A stretch of 64,000 nucleotides of DNA from Torulaspora globosa (lineage: Eukaryota > Ascomycota > Saccharomycetes > Saccharomycetales > Saccharomycetaceae): NCBI RefSeq assembly GCF_014133895.1, contig NC_050731.1, positions 1,034,849 through 1,098,848 on the forward strand, given 5' to 3'. A program made the position numbers and the translations under genes. This document shows, piece by piece, positions 21,401-31,125 of this stretch. The notes under the pieces are model-generated. The model ran no database searches and was not told the origin of the DNA. It saw nothing but the letters and a program-made list of their open reading frames with translations. Position 1 is the stretch's first letter. Each line of letters opens with the position of its first letter.

Positions 21401-21730
21401 TCTCTCTTCAGCAGTAATGGCTTAGGAAGCCACCGAGCTCATCATATTTATTTCTGCGAAGTGGGTAGGCGCTGGTGACTTCTAGGCAGTAGCAGGATTG
21501 GAGTCAACTTTAAAGCCTCTAAGACAATGAGATAATGAAAGGTGTTTACAGGATCTCTTTAGAGCGTACATGTTTTGCATGCGGGCTTTGATTTTGCCAA
21601 TGAGATAGGGAATATTCAACATAGCTAAGTCCTATTAATTGTCGTATCATTAACACTCATTGTATACATTTGCTTAGGAGATTCGTAGAAATTAAATCAT
21701 TAATTTATCGTGTTTGAATCTTGACTTTTA
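18413..21730. other. 3.3-kb gene-poor region
   Basis: No intact gene is supported here. On the reverse strand, several overlapping frames between about 20365 and 19270 have protein-like composition in consecutive pieces and may be one decayed gene (listed separately). The rest, including 18413-19000 and 20600-21700, shows nothing recognisable apart from 3' flank of the sugar transporter gene. Confidence 0.45.
19270..20365 (-). pseudogene. possible unidentified decayed gene
   Basis: Reading the reverse strand downward, open pieces follow each other in shifting frames. The first begins MIEGSLMKLQSKYGG near 20348 and includes PKCSNCLNRPAR. Next come DALWLNTANNLLRNASKIL (about 20120), DQWLIEGFYCFSQFIAMK (about 19850), GGQVLLEVLRNRNQVDLF (about 19630) and DSLVVKFWRGEALKYENL (about 19370). 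The composition looks like coding DNA, but stops and frame changes interrupt it. I do not recognise the family; the Cys pair could suggest a zinc-cluster regulator but is too weak to call. Confidence 0.22.
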
Positions 21731-23296
21731 TCAGACCTTTTCGACAAAATCGACGGTGGCCTTTTCGGTATTGTTATCGTTGGAAGTCTCTTTCTCGATT
21801 GGAATTGGTGAAGTGTGGAGGAATTTGTTGGTTGGTACAAAGCCTCTTGATTTGCGTGCATCGCTAACAGTCTCGTACAATTCGTCAATTTCCTCCAAAG
21901 TGAGACCCTTTGTTTCATAGACGAATAGGTACACGAAAAGGATACAGAGGAACGTACAACCACCCCAAATGAAGAACACCTTTGACTTCAAATTGGCTCT
22001 ATCTGCGTCCACTAAGTAAGGGGTGATAAATGCGATAACAAAGTTGAACAACCAATTAGAACCTGCGCAGATTGCAACGGACTTGGCTCTGACCCTCAAT
22101 GGGAAGATTTCTCCTACAACGACCCATGCCAGTGGGCCCCAAGTGGCTGCGAATGAAGCAATAAAAGTACAGGAAAAGGCGATCAACGTCTTATTGGCAG
22201 CTTGACTGTTTGGTAGTGCAGTTCCAACAATGGCGACAATAAATTCACTGACACACATACCCACTGCACCCCATAATAGCAGCCTTCTTCTACCAGCCAG
22301 TTCGACAAGGGCAATACCAGGAATTGTGGAGACAACGTTAACGATGTTCGTAATCAATTGGATAACGAAGGGATTGTTAATACCTGAACTCTTGAAAAAT
22401 TGAGTACCGTAGTAGAAAATGAAATTGATACCCGTTAGCTGTTGCAAAGCTTGAATAACAATACCAGTACTGATACGCTTTAGTTGATGGTTAGCAGTCT
22501 TGAAACAATCGGTGATCTTTGTGCTACCCAGAGTCTTCTCGTACTCATAATTTGCAACGATTTCCTCCAATTCTTCTTCGATGAACTTGTCCTCAGGCTT
22601 TAGGCCTCTTAGTTTGCACAATGCCGTGCGTGCCTTTTGAAAGTTGCCCTTCATGACGTGGAATCTTGGTGTGTCTGGAAGGAACACCATACCGACCATC
22701 AAAATGATAGCCCACAGAAATTGAATAGCAATTGGGATCCTGTAAGATCCGCTGTCATTTCTTTTGTGAGTACCTTCGTTGACACAGGCAGCCAATAAAA
22801 GACCAATGGTGATGGCCCATTGGTAGCAGGAGACCACTGCACCTCTGATCCATTTTGGAGCCGCTTCAGATTGATAAAGAGGAACAATGGACGATAACAC
22901 ACCAACACCTACACCTGCAATGACTCTGCCAACGATCAAAAGTGGTTGGGAGGAAGAAGCAGTCTGCAATGCGACACCAATGCAGAACACAATGCATGAA
23001 ATGAATAAACCCAGTCTTCTACCTAACGTATCGGATGCCAGAGGAGCGCTGATTGCACCTACAAAAGTACCAGCTGAAAGAATGGAAGTGATCAGAGATG
23101 TCTCACTTGCTGTGAAAGATCCAGTGGAGGTGAAGGTCTTCTTGACATAGTCCATAGCCATGATACCAGAAATGGTACCGGTGTCATAGCCAAACAGCAC
23201 ACCACCAAAGGCCACGAACATACCGATTAGAATGGCTCTCGCCTTTGACCCTCTCACGTCATCATCCGCCTTGAACAGCACATGCAATATACCCAT
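21731..23296 (-). CDS. hexose transporter, MFS sugar porter family
   Basis: This 521-residue, 12-span sugar/H+ or facilitative transporter has all sugar-porter marks: GGVLFGYDTGTISG at 31-44, DTLGRRLG near 89-96, GRVIAGVGVGVLSSIVPLYQSE at 123-144, LPDTPRF at 207-212, QQLTGINFIFYYG at 285-297, GRR between TM8 and TM9, and YETKGLTLEEID near 463. It resembles the high-affinity glucose/fructose carrier group seen in many yeasts rather than S. cerevisiae Hxt proteins. It lacks the long Snf3/Rgt2 signalling tail, so it should be a transporter, not a sensor. Two Mig1-type sites sit about 380-420 bp upstream. Confidence 0.88.
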   Translation of the reverse strand: MGILHVLFKADDDVRGSKARAILIGMFVAFGGVLFGYDTGTISGIMAMDYVKKTFTSTGSFTASETSLITSILSAGTFVGAISAPLASDTLGRRLGLFISCIVFCIGVALQTASSSQPLLIVGRVIAGVGVGVLSSIVPLYQSEAAPKWIRGAVVSCYQWAITIGLLLAACVNEGTHKRNDSGSYRIPIAIQFLWAIILMVGMVFLPDTPRFHVMKGNFQKARTALCKLRGLKPEDKFIEEELEEIVANYEYEKTLGSTKITDCFKTANHQLKRISTGIVIQALQQLTGINFIFYYGTQFFKSSGINNPFVIQLITNIVNVVSTIPGIALVELAGRRRLLLWGAVGMCVSEFIVAIVGTALPNSQAANKTLIAFSCTFIASFAATWGPLAWVVVGEIFPLRVRAKSVAICAGSNWLFNFVIAFITPYLVDADRANLKSKVFFIWGGCTFLCILFVYLFVYETKGLTLEEIDELYETVSDARKSRGFVPTNKFLHTSPIPIEKETSNDNNTEKATVDFVEKV

Positions 23297-25604
23297 CTTG
23301 CTAAAAAAAGCTTCTTTTTGTTAGGATTTCGAATTCAAATTTGTTTTCCTGGTCTTCTAAAAGCCACAAAAGAATCTAAGGACCCTATATGTTCTCAAAA
23401 TCATAAAAATCCACGATCCTATTTATCCTCTTCGAAAATCCATCTGCCTGCTTTGGCCTCGATTCAACTCGGCTCAAAAGAACCGAAATGTCCTGAATAG
23501 CATTATTCTCCTCTTGCCTAACGTCGCAGACCTCAACATGGACATTCAAAACTGTCAGTGTCAAAGGTGATGCTTAGGATATCCAACGAGGGCCCTGACG
23601 CTGTACGCCAAGCGTTATCGGAGAAATGTTGGCGCACCCTGAGTTTATCCGAGTACTCGGAGCGCCGGAAGCAATTTTTTGCGGGGTTCCGTGAAAAATC
23701 TGGCCCCCGCGAAAAAAAAAAATCCGGAAGGGCGGAAAAATACCACACAATGGCGCGCACCGCTGCCTCACCAATGCAACTGTAAATATTCCGCTAGACT
23801 CGCGCCGCACTTAAAAAGCCGTTCAGTTCAATAATTGTCCGTTGAGTTTATCCGACCCGCCAGTTCCCCGCCATGACGTCCCGATTTGTCCGCAAGTAAA
23901 CGGAGGGGCTTGTCCGTAGATTGCCGAAAAGGTTCGATCTCAGATGTTAGCCGTAATGCCGGATGGCAAAGAACAGCGTTTTGCTAATCCAAGTGCTGGT
24001 ATGCCATGTAAAAAACAATAGGATTGCTTGGTCTCCAAAATTAAGGAATAAAAGCCGAAGGATGAGATCGGGGGTAGATATTGTAGGCAAAACTGGTCAT
24101 GAACCTCATAGAGAGTAGAATTTTCGCTTCTGAACTTACGTAAAACACAGCTTCGAATACTCGAGCTGCTTGGCTCTTTCGATCAGTAGCGGTCACGTGG
24201 CTATAAATAAGCGAGTTGACGATTTGTAGCCAGGTTCCTGGACCGGGTTGACGCCAACGAGCTTGTTTCCATATCGGCTTCATATAAAAGAAGCTTTCAA
24301 TTCGATTGTTGATGGTGCCATCTACGTACGGATAGGTGTACGGTGCTGGTTCCCAGTTCACGCGCCTGCAGAATAAGCACAATTGTGCCCACTTGCTTCA
24401 CCGTTTGACCATTCGTAGCTGTTAAGTCTTCTCATAGAGATCAATATTAAAGCTCGGGCAAGTGGTCACAATCTTTTCTATCCCTGGTTAGATTTTTTCG
24501 CCTTATCTCGCGTCAGCGCCATAATTATTGACACCTAGCAAAACAAAAAATTTCTAATATGAGGTGGCACCGTCATGTTAACTCAGTTAGTTCATGGAAA
24601 AACGAACATGAAATCTACTGGCTTGCGCTATGCGCCGCCCACTATGTGGATAAGACAGCAAATACTTGCGGAGATTCGCGACTCGCATACATCGGACCAT
24701 CCAGTTGTATCTTTATTTTGATTAGCTGCTTCTGCACATACAGAGCCAGAAATGATACAGTGCAAGCGCAGAATCACGCTAAATCTTGGGGCCCCTTGTC
24801 TCAATGGCTCAGGGCGGAGAGTACTCGTTCTTATGCAATTGTTTGGCTAATCGAAGATGGGCAATTGACGATATTTGAGCTGATCCTCTTCACCAAATTG
24901 CAGAAGGTTTTGTTTGCCATCTGAGGTCTCCTGTCTATCCTGCTGGTGCCCGATTCGATATGCTACTCCTTTCAAAACTGCGAAAGAAATCAGAAATCAG
25001 CGGCTCAACAATTGGCTTTTACTTTTAAAATTAAAGCGCTATCGTACAGCAAAGCTTCCACGGATATCCATATCTGAATTTACATCCTATAGAGTATGAC
25101 TGGGGGCTCTATCGCGGCAAAAGAGAGAAATTAGTTGTAGGAACGGTTAGTTCCGGTGCAACCTTATTTGGCGTCGTCTGCTGGTTATGATCTTGTTTCA
25201 TTTTACAATTGGCGGTGGCTCTGATACCCTCGATGAGGGCCGCTGCAGATAGCAAACAAGTTGACTGCATATACCGCTCATAGGCATCGTCAGTAACTAG
25301 CGTAAGCCATTATGATGATAAGCTTGGCAAGTGAACAACGGACCTGCAAGGGGCCACCATCAATCATCTTCATATCTCAGCTATTCCTTATGCCCTATTT
25401 GCTATATTGTATGGAATCATTAAATTGGAAGCTCTCGGGCTTTATTCTCTCCTCAGCCCCCGTCTTTGTCAACGATTGGTATAGGCGTATAAGCATTGCT
25501 ATATGAGCTCACCAGTGGGCGTAAGGTTGTAGAGCTGCCAATCCTATGATATACTTGATTAAGCAGTGCGTTAAATGTCAGTCCGATAAGCTGTCTCAAC
25601 AACG
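23297..25604. other. intergenic region between sugar transporter and oxygenase genes
   Basis: About 2.3 kb. The first 600 bp carry the GC-box/A-tract elements that look like the sugar transporter promoter. A CACGTG-type E-box occurs at about 24193. The remaining short frames, including one of 121 codons at 24559-24924, have no recognisable family or good coding features and are not called. Confidence 0.45.
23673..23716. promoter_or_regulatory. paired Mig1-type glucose repression sites
   Basis: Two sites face each other: AATTTTTTGCGGGG at 23673-23686 and, on the opposite strand, CCCCCGCGAAAAA at 23704-23716. Each is a GC box (SYGGGG) with an adjoining A/T tract, the form of S. cerevisiae Mig1 sites. 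A CGGAAAA at about 23733 also fits the Rgt1 pattern CGGANNA. They lie 377-420 bp upstream of the reverse-strand sugar transporter ATG, so glucose repression of that gene is a reasonable inference. Confidence 0.65.
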
Positions 25605-26726
25605 TTAGGCAGAGTACTCAGTATGCACCTGCTTTAATATCTCCGGGTACCATCTTGCAGCCACATCTTGATGTGACTTGATCCTATTGCGAAAAACTGA
25701 GTAACCGACAGGATTCTTGCTCATGTCCGGCGTGAACTGGAATCCGACGTCAGCTCCCCAGTCAATAATGCGCTCATCTCTCCTTTCCTTTAATTGCATC
25801 ACATCGGCCGGTATTCCAGCCGCTGCACTCTTGTGAGAATCGAGATCTATGGTTTGGAAGAAAGGAATAGACAACCTGGTTCCCAAGCCTGATTGAGGGC
25901 TGGCAACTCTGTGGATAGTGGCCTTACAAACTCCGTTTGTCAGAGCTTCAAGAGTTTGCCCAACATTCACAACTAGAGATCCAGGCACGTTGCCGATCGG
26001 TATCCATTTGCCCTCGAAATTCTGCACCTGAAGGGAGCCTCTGTGCTCTGTGGCCTGGTAAATGTACGTTAAGAAATCAGAATCACGATGAGGGCCGACT
26101 CCTTGGTTAAAATAACTTTCCTCTTGGTTTGAAGTGCCCGTTCGATCCTCTGGGTATGCGATAAGCTTCATCTTGCATTGCTGGTTGCTCTTGAAGTAAG
26201 AGTCTAGGCTGTTCGGGTGAAGACCGATCGCTTCGCATACGAGTCTTCTGAAAGTTGTTGCGAGCTTTGTCATTTGCTCTATATATCTAACCACCACAAG
26301 TCGAAAGCTGGGGGCATATTTCTCGTCTGGCCACAGGTTCGGACCCTCGATTTGCTTATACACTGGCTCTCCTTCTTGCGGCTCAGGAAGCTCGGTTGCC
26401 AGATCAATCTGTTCCCTGTAATCAGCTCTGCCTGCCGTGATTTCATTGCCTAATCTGCTATACCCCAAGAAATGGGGAGAGTTGATCATCTCACAGTCCT
26501 TTTTGACTTGCTCTGGAAGTTCGAAAAATTCTATCGCCTGCTGCTTTATATCTGCAAAATCATTCTGGGAAGGGCCATATTCCTCGTAGTTTACCAGCAG
26601 CAAGAAACCGACATCTATGAGGGCATACCTTAGTTTCTCTAGGAACTTCGATTTTGAGTCCGCCGTAAAGGCTTCTCCGAGATCTATAACGGGGATTGAA
26701 TCAAAAGACATCCTTAACTGCCTCAT
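25605..26726 (-). CDS. 2-oxoglutarate/Fe(II)-dependent oxygenase, isopenicillin-N-synthase-like
   Basis: The 373-residue protein belongs to the IPNS/flavonoid-type non-haem iron oxygenase family. The N-terminal DIOX_N domain begins IPVIDLGEAF. The iron triad is visible as H213 and D215 in GPHRDSDF and H272 in KATIHRV, and the 2-oxoglutarate carboxylate pair R284/S286 lies in TRLSIPFF. Catalysis therefore looks intact. The substrate is unknown. Two starts are possible, ATG at 26726 or ATG at 26711 (MSFDSIPVIDL). The second fits the family N-terminus equally well. A TTTTATA element lies about 45 bp upstream. The neighbour downstream is the fluoride exporter gene, with no obvious functional link. 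Confidence 0.87.
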   Translation of the reverse strand: MRQLRMSFDSIPVIDLGEAFTADSKSKFLEKLRYALIDVGFLLLVNYEEYGPSQNDFADIKQQAIEFFELPEQVKKDCEMINSPHFLGYSRLGNEITAGRADYREQIDLATELPEPQEGEPVYKQIEGPNLWPDEKYAPSFRLVVVRYIEQMTKLATTFRRLVCEAIGLHPNSLDSYFKSNQQCKMKLIAYPEDRTGTSNQEESYFNQGVGPHRDSDFLTYIYQATEHRGSLQVQNFEGKWIPIGNVPGSLVVNVGQTLEALTNGVCKATIHRVASPQSGLGTRLSIPFFQTIDLDSHKSAAAGIPADVMQLKERRDERIIDWGADVGFQFTPDMSKNPVGYSVFRNRIKSHQDVAARWYPEILKQVHTEYSA

Positions 26727-27096
26727 TAAGCGAGCTAGTTGGCATGATCTATGGTAGCTGACTATGCTGCTTTTATAGCGAAGTTCTGTCTAGCTCCAGC
26801 TCCAGCTTAAAGCCACACCTTTGACCGTTCAAATCAGATGATCAGCTTATTCGGTAATCAGTAAGGAAAAGCAGTCTATTAGAATATTAAATATTGTACA
26901 ACGTCTCAAGATGATTAGCAGCGGCAATGTCCGGCTATTCATTTCGCATCCATTTGAATGCGATGTGGAAATACCTAAACTTAAATTTCATGAACATCTG
27001 GCTGCCAGTTATCATACAGTAGAAACAATATCAGGTATAATAGTCTTATCAATTCTATCATTTGCAGAACGTCGCAGGACTTCCGACGATTTTAAG
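26727..27096. other. intergenic region, oxygenase promoter side
   Basis: A 370-bp gap between the reverse-strand FEX stop and the reverse-strand oxygenase start. It holds the oxygenase promoter (TTTTATA near 26771) and one unsupported plus-strand frame that runs into the end of FEX. Confidence 0.5.
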
Positions 27097-28194
27097 TCAG
27101 CAAGTAGGCAACGTCAGCCCTCTTGTCCAAGCGAGAGAACCCAACATAATAACCAGAATGCAATAAGATAACGAAATTGAAGTGCCGTAGTAAATCAAAG
27201 CTTTCACAAGCGGCAAATGATACCCTTCGTTAATGAAAGTGCTAACGGTGCTCAAAGTCCCGGAAAACCCCGTGGAAAGAGCAGTCAGGATGTGGCATTG
27301 GGTAAGAGTATTAGCAATTGGAGCATAGGAATGTTCGCTGCTTCTGCCGCGCAAACACATAGTAAACACTGCCAAAGTAATCACGGCAAGCTGATTTGCT
27401 AAAAAAGTACCTACCGGGAAAAACTCAAGAGATTGATTGAACCATAATGCCAGGTAATATCTCAAAAATCCAGCTGGAATGGCCAACAACTCTGGTAAGG
27501 TCCAAAGGGACCTTGAATTGTTGTCGTAAACGCAACCGAGAACAATAATTAGTGCAGTAAGAGGGAGCGCTGCAATAGATAGCATCAAATGGAAGGTCTT
27601 CACAAGCTTGTAAGTCCACAAGTTTTCAACTCCAGTTACAGACGGTTCAGGAACCAGTTCGTTTTTCTCTTCTGGGAGGTCCATATCGGGGCCAAGAGAC
27701 AGTAGTATGTTCTTTGCAAAGCTTCTTCCAAAAATGTACGAGCCCATTGAAACGAGTAACTGAACAAGCAGTACTGACAAAAACTCCATTATACCGTACG
27801 CTCGGTTTGGTAGTTTCATCCCCTGCGCGGTATCAGAAGGCATTAGACTGGTTGAGTGCAAAAACATCTCAAGCATCATTGTGCTGTACGATGACAAGGC
27901 CCCGCAGTACCCAGTAGTGAGGACAACAAAAGTTTTCGCGAGTTCGTCGGGTTCAAACCAGCCTCCCTTCTTAAGATCTTGTAGCATTCCCATTATCATA
28001 CATGCGACAAGATTGCTCCACAGGACGGACCCTGGTGCGATATATGATGGCTCATACGAAGAGAGCTCATTCAAGGCAACTCGTGTATAGTTCCCCAGAA
28101 TAGTAGCTGATGCAAAGGCCAGCGAGAACGAGACATGAGAATCACAGCGAAAAAGATGCCCCAGAAATCGACATGAGGGGGATTTTTTATCCAT
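27097..28194 (-). CDS. FEX1: fluoride export protein Fex (CrcB/Fluc family)
   Basis: Fex proteins are plasma-membrane fluoride channels that protect yeast from environmental fluoride. Eukaryotic members fuse two CrcB/Fluc halves in one chain. Both halves are visible in this 365-residue protein: GNYTRVALNEL, then GYCGALSSYSTMMLEMF in the first, and GTFLANQLAVITLA, then GFSGTLSTVSTFINE in the second, joined by a hydrophobic linker segment. The paired G(Y/F)(C/S)GxLS(S/T) motifs carry the Phe/Ser/Thr pore-lining pattern of the family. The length is near that of S. cerevisiae Fex1/Fex2 (about 375), which are also subtelomeric. Confidence 0.94.
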   Translation of the reverse strand: MDKKSPSCRFLGHLFRCDSHVSFSLAFASATILGNYTRVALNELSSYEPSYIAPGSVLWSNLVACMIMGMLQDLKKGGWFEPDELAKTFVVLTTGYCGALSSYSTMMLEMFLHSTSLMPSDTAQGMKLPNRAYGIMEFLSVLLVQLLVSMGSYIFGRSFAKNILLSLGPDMDLPEEKNELVPEPSVTGVENLWTYKLVKTFHLMLSIAALPLTALIIVLGCVYDNNSRSLWTLPELLAIPAGFLRYYLALWFNQSLEFFPVGTFLANQLAVITLAVFTMCLRGRSSEHSYAPIANTLTQCHILTALSTGFSGTLSTVSTFINEGYHLPLVKALIYYGTSISLSYCILVIMLGSLAWTRGLTLPTC

Positions 28195-28830
28195 CGAACG
28201 ATTTCAGTTTTACCATCGGCTATCTGTTACCTTATCTTCGAGCCTGAGTATAGGTTCCTCAAGATGCCAAGCTTTTATCTTCTTGTTACTTTGCTTGCAG
28301 AAAAACCGGGTAACATCTGTACTTTTAATCTTGCTACGTCATTTGACATAAATAAACGATGATCCGGATTAAATAGGCCAGGCAGCATGTTTCACTCGTT
28401 GGCTGTATACGCAATTTAATCAATCGCTGGCATCTGACCAAAACAACACCACCAATTGGCATACTTTCAAGTTTTGGAGTCATGTGTCCATTTCTTAAAG
28501 TTTATGCAATAAGCGCAATGCAGATCAGTAGTAGATCTAGGCCGCTTAGGTAGTGGCATTATGACTGATGACTCAATTTTTGCTTAATCAATGTCATTAA
28601 TAGTCGATAATGCGAACTGGCTCATGACATCCCAGCATTTAGTGGAATGTCACTTTACGTTTTTTTGGCGGTCCTAAGCTCTCAAGCCGCTACCACAAAC
28701 TGGGCTTTATCGTTCAGTTTGTTCTTGCCATGATCTATATGAGAAATAAGCAATAAGCTGTTGTGCTACGCTAATCTACGATTTAGTTTACTACAGTTAG
28801 AAGCCCTATTAATGCGATTGGCGTAATTCC
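28195..28830. other. intergenic region FEX-DUR3
   Basis: A 636-bp region between the FEX start and the DUR3 stop, both on the reverse strand. It should contain the FEX promoter. No gene or distinctive motif was identified. Confidence 0.45.
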
Positions 28831-30969
28831 CTATTCCAAATTGTCGTCGATATTAGAGTACTCTCGAACTCTGTTAGACATTTGACTCTGTACGACATGA
28901 AGTTCTTCAGGATGATCAGTCTGCCACTCTCTCAACTTATGCGATTGTCCTGTGAGATCCCAATAGATACCCCGAAGTGAAGTGAAAATGACATGTCTTC
29001 CTTCGTACAAAGGATATACGATGACGGTGAATGCGGTAAAGAACATCCAGATTATTGCAACAACGACCCATCCAGTGAAAAATTCCTTGGAAAAGATATA
29101 CTGGGAACCGTACATTGGCATTGGCCAAACGACCAGCATTGCAATACTTAGGAACAAGGAAAGATACCCTGCGATTTTCGAGGCTTTTCTCAAATGCTCT
29201 TCTTCTGCCTTGTGCTGCGCAATGCATTTATCGTCGACAAGGCCATCAAGAACTTCCGAAACTTGTGATCTTACTTGTTTCAATTTATCAGAGCCTTCGT
29301 CGCTATTGTTTTCTGTAACTTCCTTGTAGGTTGTCGGAAGAACGTCTTCTAGCTCTTCAAATTCGTCAACTTTCTTAATTTGTTTTAAAACGTCCCAATC
29401 GAAGTTCTGTGGCCCGAAGATAACTGTCAAAATGGGGCTGTAGATTGCAGGTGAGAGTAACGCTACGACATTTCCAACAAGCATAGGATCGTCTTGATAA
29501 GTATTGTCGACTGTGATAGATCCATACTGAACCTTCGTGCAAACTAGCCAAGCCATGATTGAAGTACTTGTCCCAAGTATTGGGGACACAATAGCAGCAA
29601 TCCTGTTTTGTCTTTTGGATAGCAAAGTGGCCCCAGTCGGCACGACAGCAGCTGAAATGATGATACCCATCAAATCGTATAAATAACCCATGGAAATGCC
29701 TGCGTAATGTAGCCCAGTAGCAAAGCCTGACATAACGAGCGTGAAAACAACAACAGTAGCATGTGATGAAAAGATCAGTTTCTTGCCGCTCGCATTAGGA
29801 TTAATGTAGCCCTTGTAAATATCGTAAGTGAAAATGGAAGAGATACTGATCAGCTCGGCAGACATTGCCGATGTGATAGCCATGAAAACCATAATAAGAG
29901 TGGCTACTGCACCGCTCTTCCCCATCAGAGCCACAGCAGCGTTTGGTAAAGCCAGGCCCGCGGCAACTTCCTCAGCGCTCAATCTATTTGGATAGGTAGG
30001 AAAAGAAGGAGAGGACTCGAGTGCTAGGCAAGCCAGACCGAGAGTAGTTGCGGTAAGCCAAGGTATACCAAACCAAGCGAGACCGCCTAGAACATACCCA
30101 GGCAAAGCAGCTGCTGGAGAAGAAGCAATGGCTTTGTTCCAATAACCATTGTCCAACCAAACACTGCCGAAATTACCCACAATATTAATCACGAAGAAGA
30201 TACCTCCCGATCTAGAATTCATAGTCAGATAGGAACCCTTTGCATTACCTTCCACAGGGTGATCCTTTCCGGCCTGAGTGACTAGCTCCCAGACAGCTCC
30301 TGGAGAGCCCAGTTTATCACTGGTAGCATAAGTTGTGAAGGCAAATGTAAGGATGATAACCACAAGGGCAATAGTGTGAACGTAGTCTGTCAAAAAAGTA
30401 GCCTTGATACCACCACACAAAGTATAGATCATAACGCCCACTGGTAGCAGGAAGATGCAGGCCACCGAATTCATACCAGTCAGATCACTGATCGTGGCAG
30501 CACCGCCAGTAAGCAACATTGCAGTGACCAGCACATTTGTCGCAACGGCAAAGAAAACGAAAACTGCGTGAGCAGCACCCCCATACCTGGTTTTGATAAT
30601 TTCTAAATAAGTATGCGCATCTGGAGCCTTCTGTTTGGCCTTTATGGCAATGAATGCGAATAGGATGATCTGACAACATGCACCAGCCGCATAAAAGAAC
30701 GGACCAGATATGCCGTTCTTGTAAGCTTGGGTAGACGATTGCAGCAAAGTAGCTGCCCACGTCCACGAAGACACAACTGCTGCTGCAATAAGCCCGGTTT
30801 TCACAGATCGACCAGCGGTCGAGAATTCCTCTGATGTGATAATTTCCTTCTGATAGCGACGAAGAATAAAGGTGGTTAAAATCATACCAGCCGCAAAAAC
30901 AAATCCTAAACCGATCACAACAGCGTAGCCAGCGCCTTGTGGCAGCGGGCTTCCTGCGCTTCCGGACAT
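28831..30969 (-). CDS. DUR3: urea/polyamine:H+ (Na+) symporter Dur3
   Basis: Dur3 is the high-affinity urea transporter of the sodium:solute symporter family and also carries polyamines in S. cerevisiae. The product has 712 residues (about 735 in S. cerevisiae). It starts with [19 protein letters not shown]; the SSS features are [68 protein letters not shown] and [13 protein letters not shown]. About 15 membrane segments are visible, with hydrophilic tails near residues 540-590 and at the C-terminus. The promoter has several GATA motifs, matching known nitrogen catabolite repression of DUR3. A second, more divergent copy and a dead one lie further right. Confidence 0.94.
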   Translation of the reverse strand: MSGSAGSPLPQGAGYAVVIGLGFVFAAGMILTTFILRRYQKEIITSEEFSTAGRSVKTGLIAAAVVSSWTWAATLLQSSTQAYKNGISGPFFYAAGACCQIILFAFIAIKAKQKAPDAHTYLEIIKTRYGGAAHAVFVFFAVATNVLVTAMLLTGGAATISDLTGMNSVACIFLLPVGVMIYTLCGGIKATFLTDYVHTIALVVIILTFAFTTYATSDKLGSPGAVWELVTQAGKDHPVEGNAKGSYLTMNSRSGGIFFVINIVGNFGSVWLDNGYWNKAIASSPAAALPGYVLGGLAWFGIPWLTATTLGLACLALESSPSFPTYPNRLSAEEVAAGLALPNAAVALMGKSGAVATLIMVFMAITSAMSAELISISSIFTYDIYKGYINPNASGKKLIFSSHATVVVFTLVMSGFATGLHYAGISMGYLYDLMGIIISAAVVPTGATLLSKRQNRIAAIVSPILGTSTSIMAWLVCTKVQYGSITVDNTYQDDPMLVGNVVALLSPAIYSPILTVIFGPQNFDWDVLKQIKKVDEFEELEDVLPTTYKEVTENNSDEGSDKLKQVRSQVSEVLDGLVDDKCIAQHKAEEEHLRKASKIAGYLSLFLSIAMLVVWPMPMYGSQYIFSKEFFTGWVVVAIIWMFFTAFTVIVYPLYEGRHVIFTSLRGIYWDLTGQSHKLREWQTDHPEELHVVQSQMSNRVREYSNIDDNLE

Positions 30970-31012
30970 TTCAAATTTCCTGCTCTTTCTTACATATTGG
31001 ATGAATTGCTAG

Positions 31013-31125
31013 GATAAATCATTTAACGCCAAGCATTTTATACTCGAATTCACTCTTGATTATCGGCTTTCTCTTATCTGGGAAGCTACGAAAATTATCC
31101 AGTAGCAACTGATCTTATCAGATAA
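31013..31125. promoter_or_regulatory. GATA-factor site cluster upstream of DUR3
   Basis: Four GATAA-type sites fall within about 160 bp upstream of the DUR3 ATG: GATAA at 31013, CTTATC at 31073, CTTATC at 31114 and GATAA at 31121; the last two nearly abut as an inverted pair. Clusters of this kind bind Gln3/Gat1 and Dal80 in yeast and give nitrogen catabolite repression. Confidence 0.7.

Noticed and set aside
24190..24200. GTCACGTG as a centromere CDEI element (also at about 48433)
   Set aside because: No AT-rich CDEII of proper length or CDEIII-like motif follows, and the region is subtelomeric; it is more likely an E-box or chance.
24559..24924. 121-codon plus-strand frame
   Set aside because: There is no recognisable family, membrane pattern or homologue within the window, and no convincing promoter; it is not safe to call.
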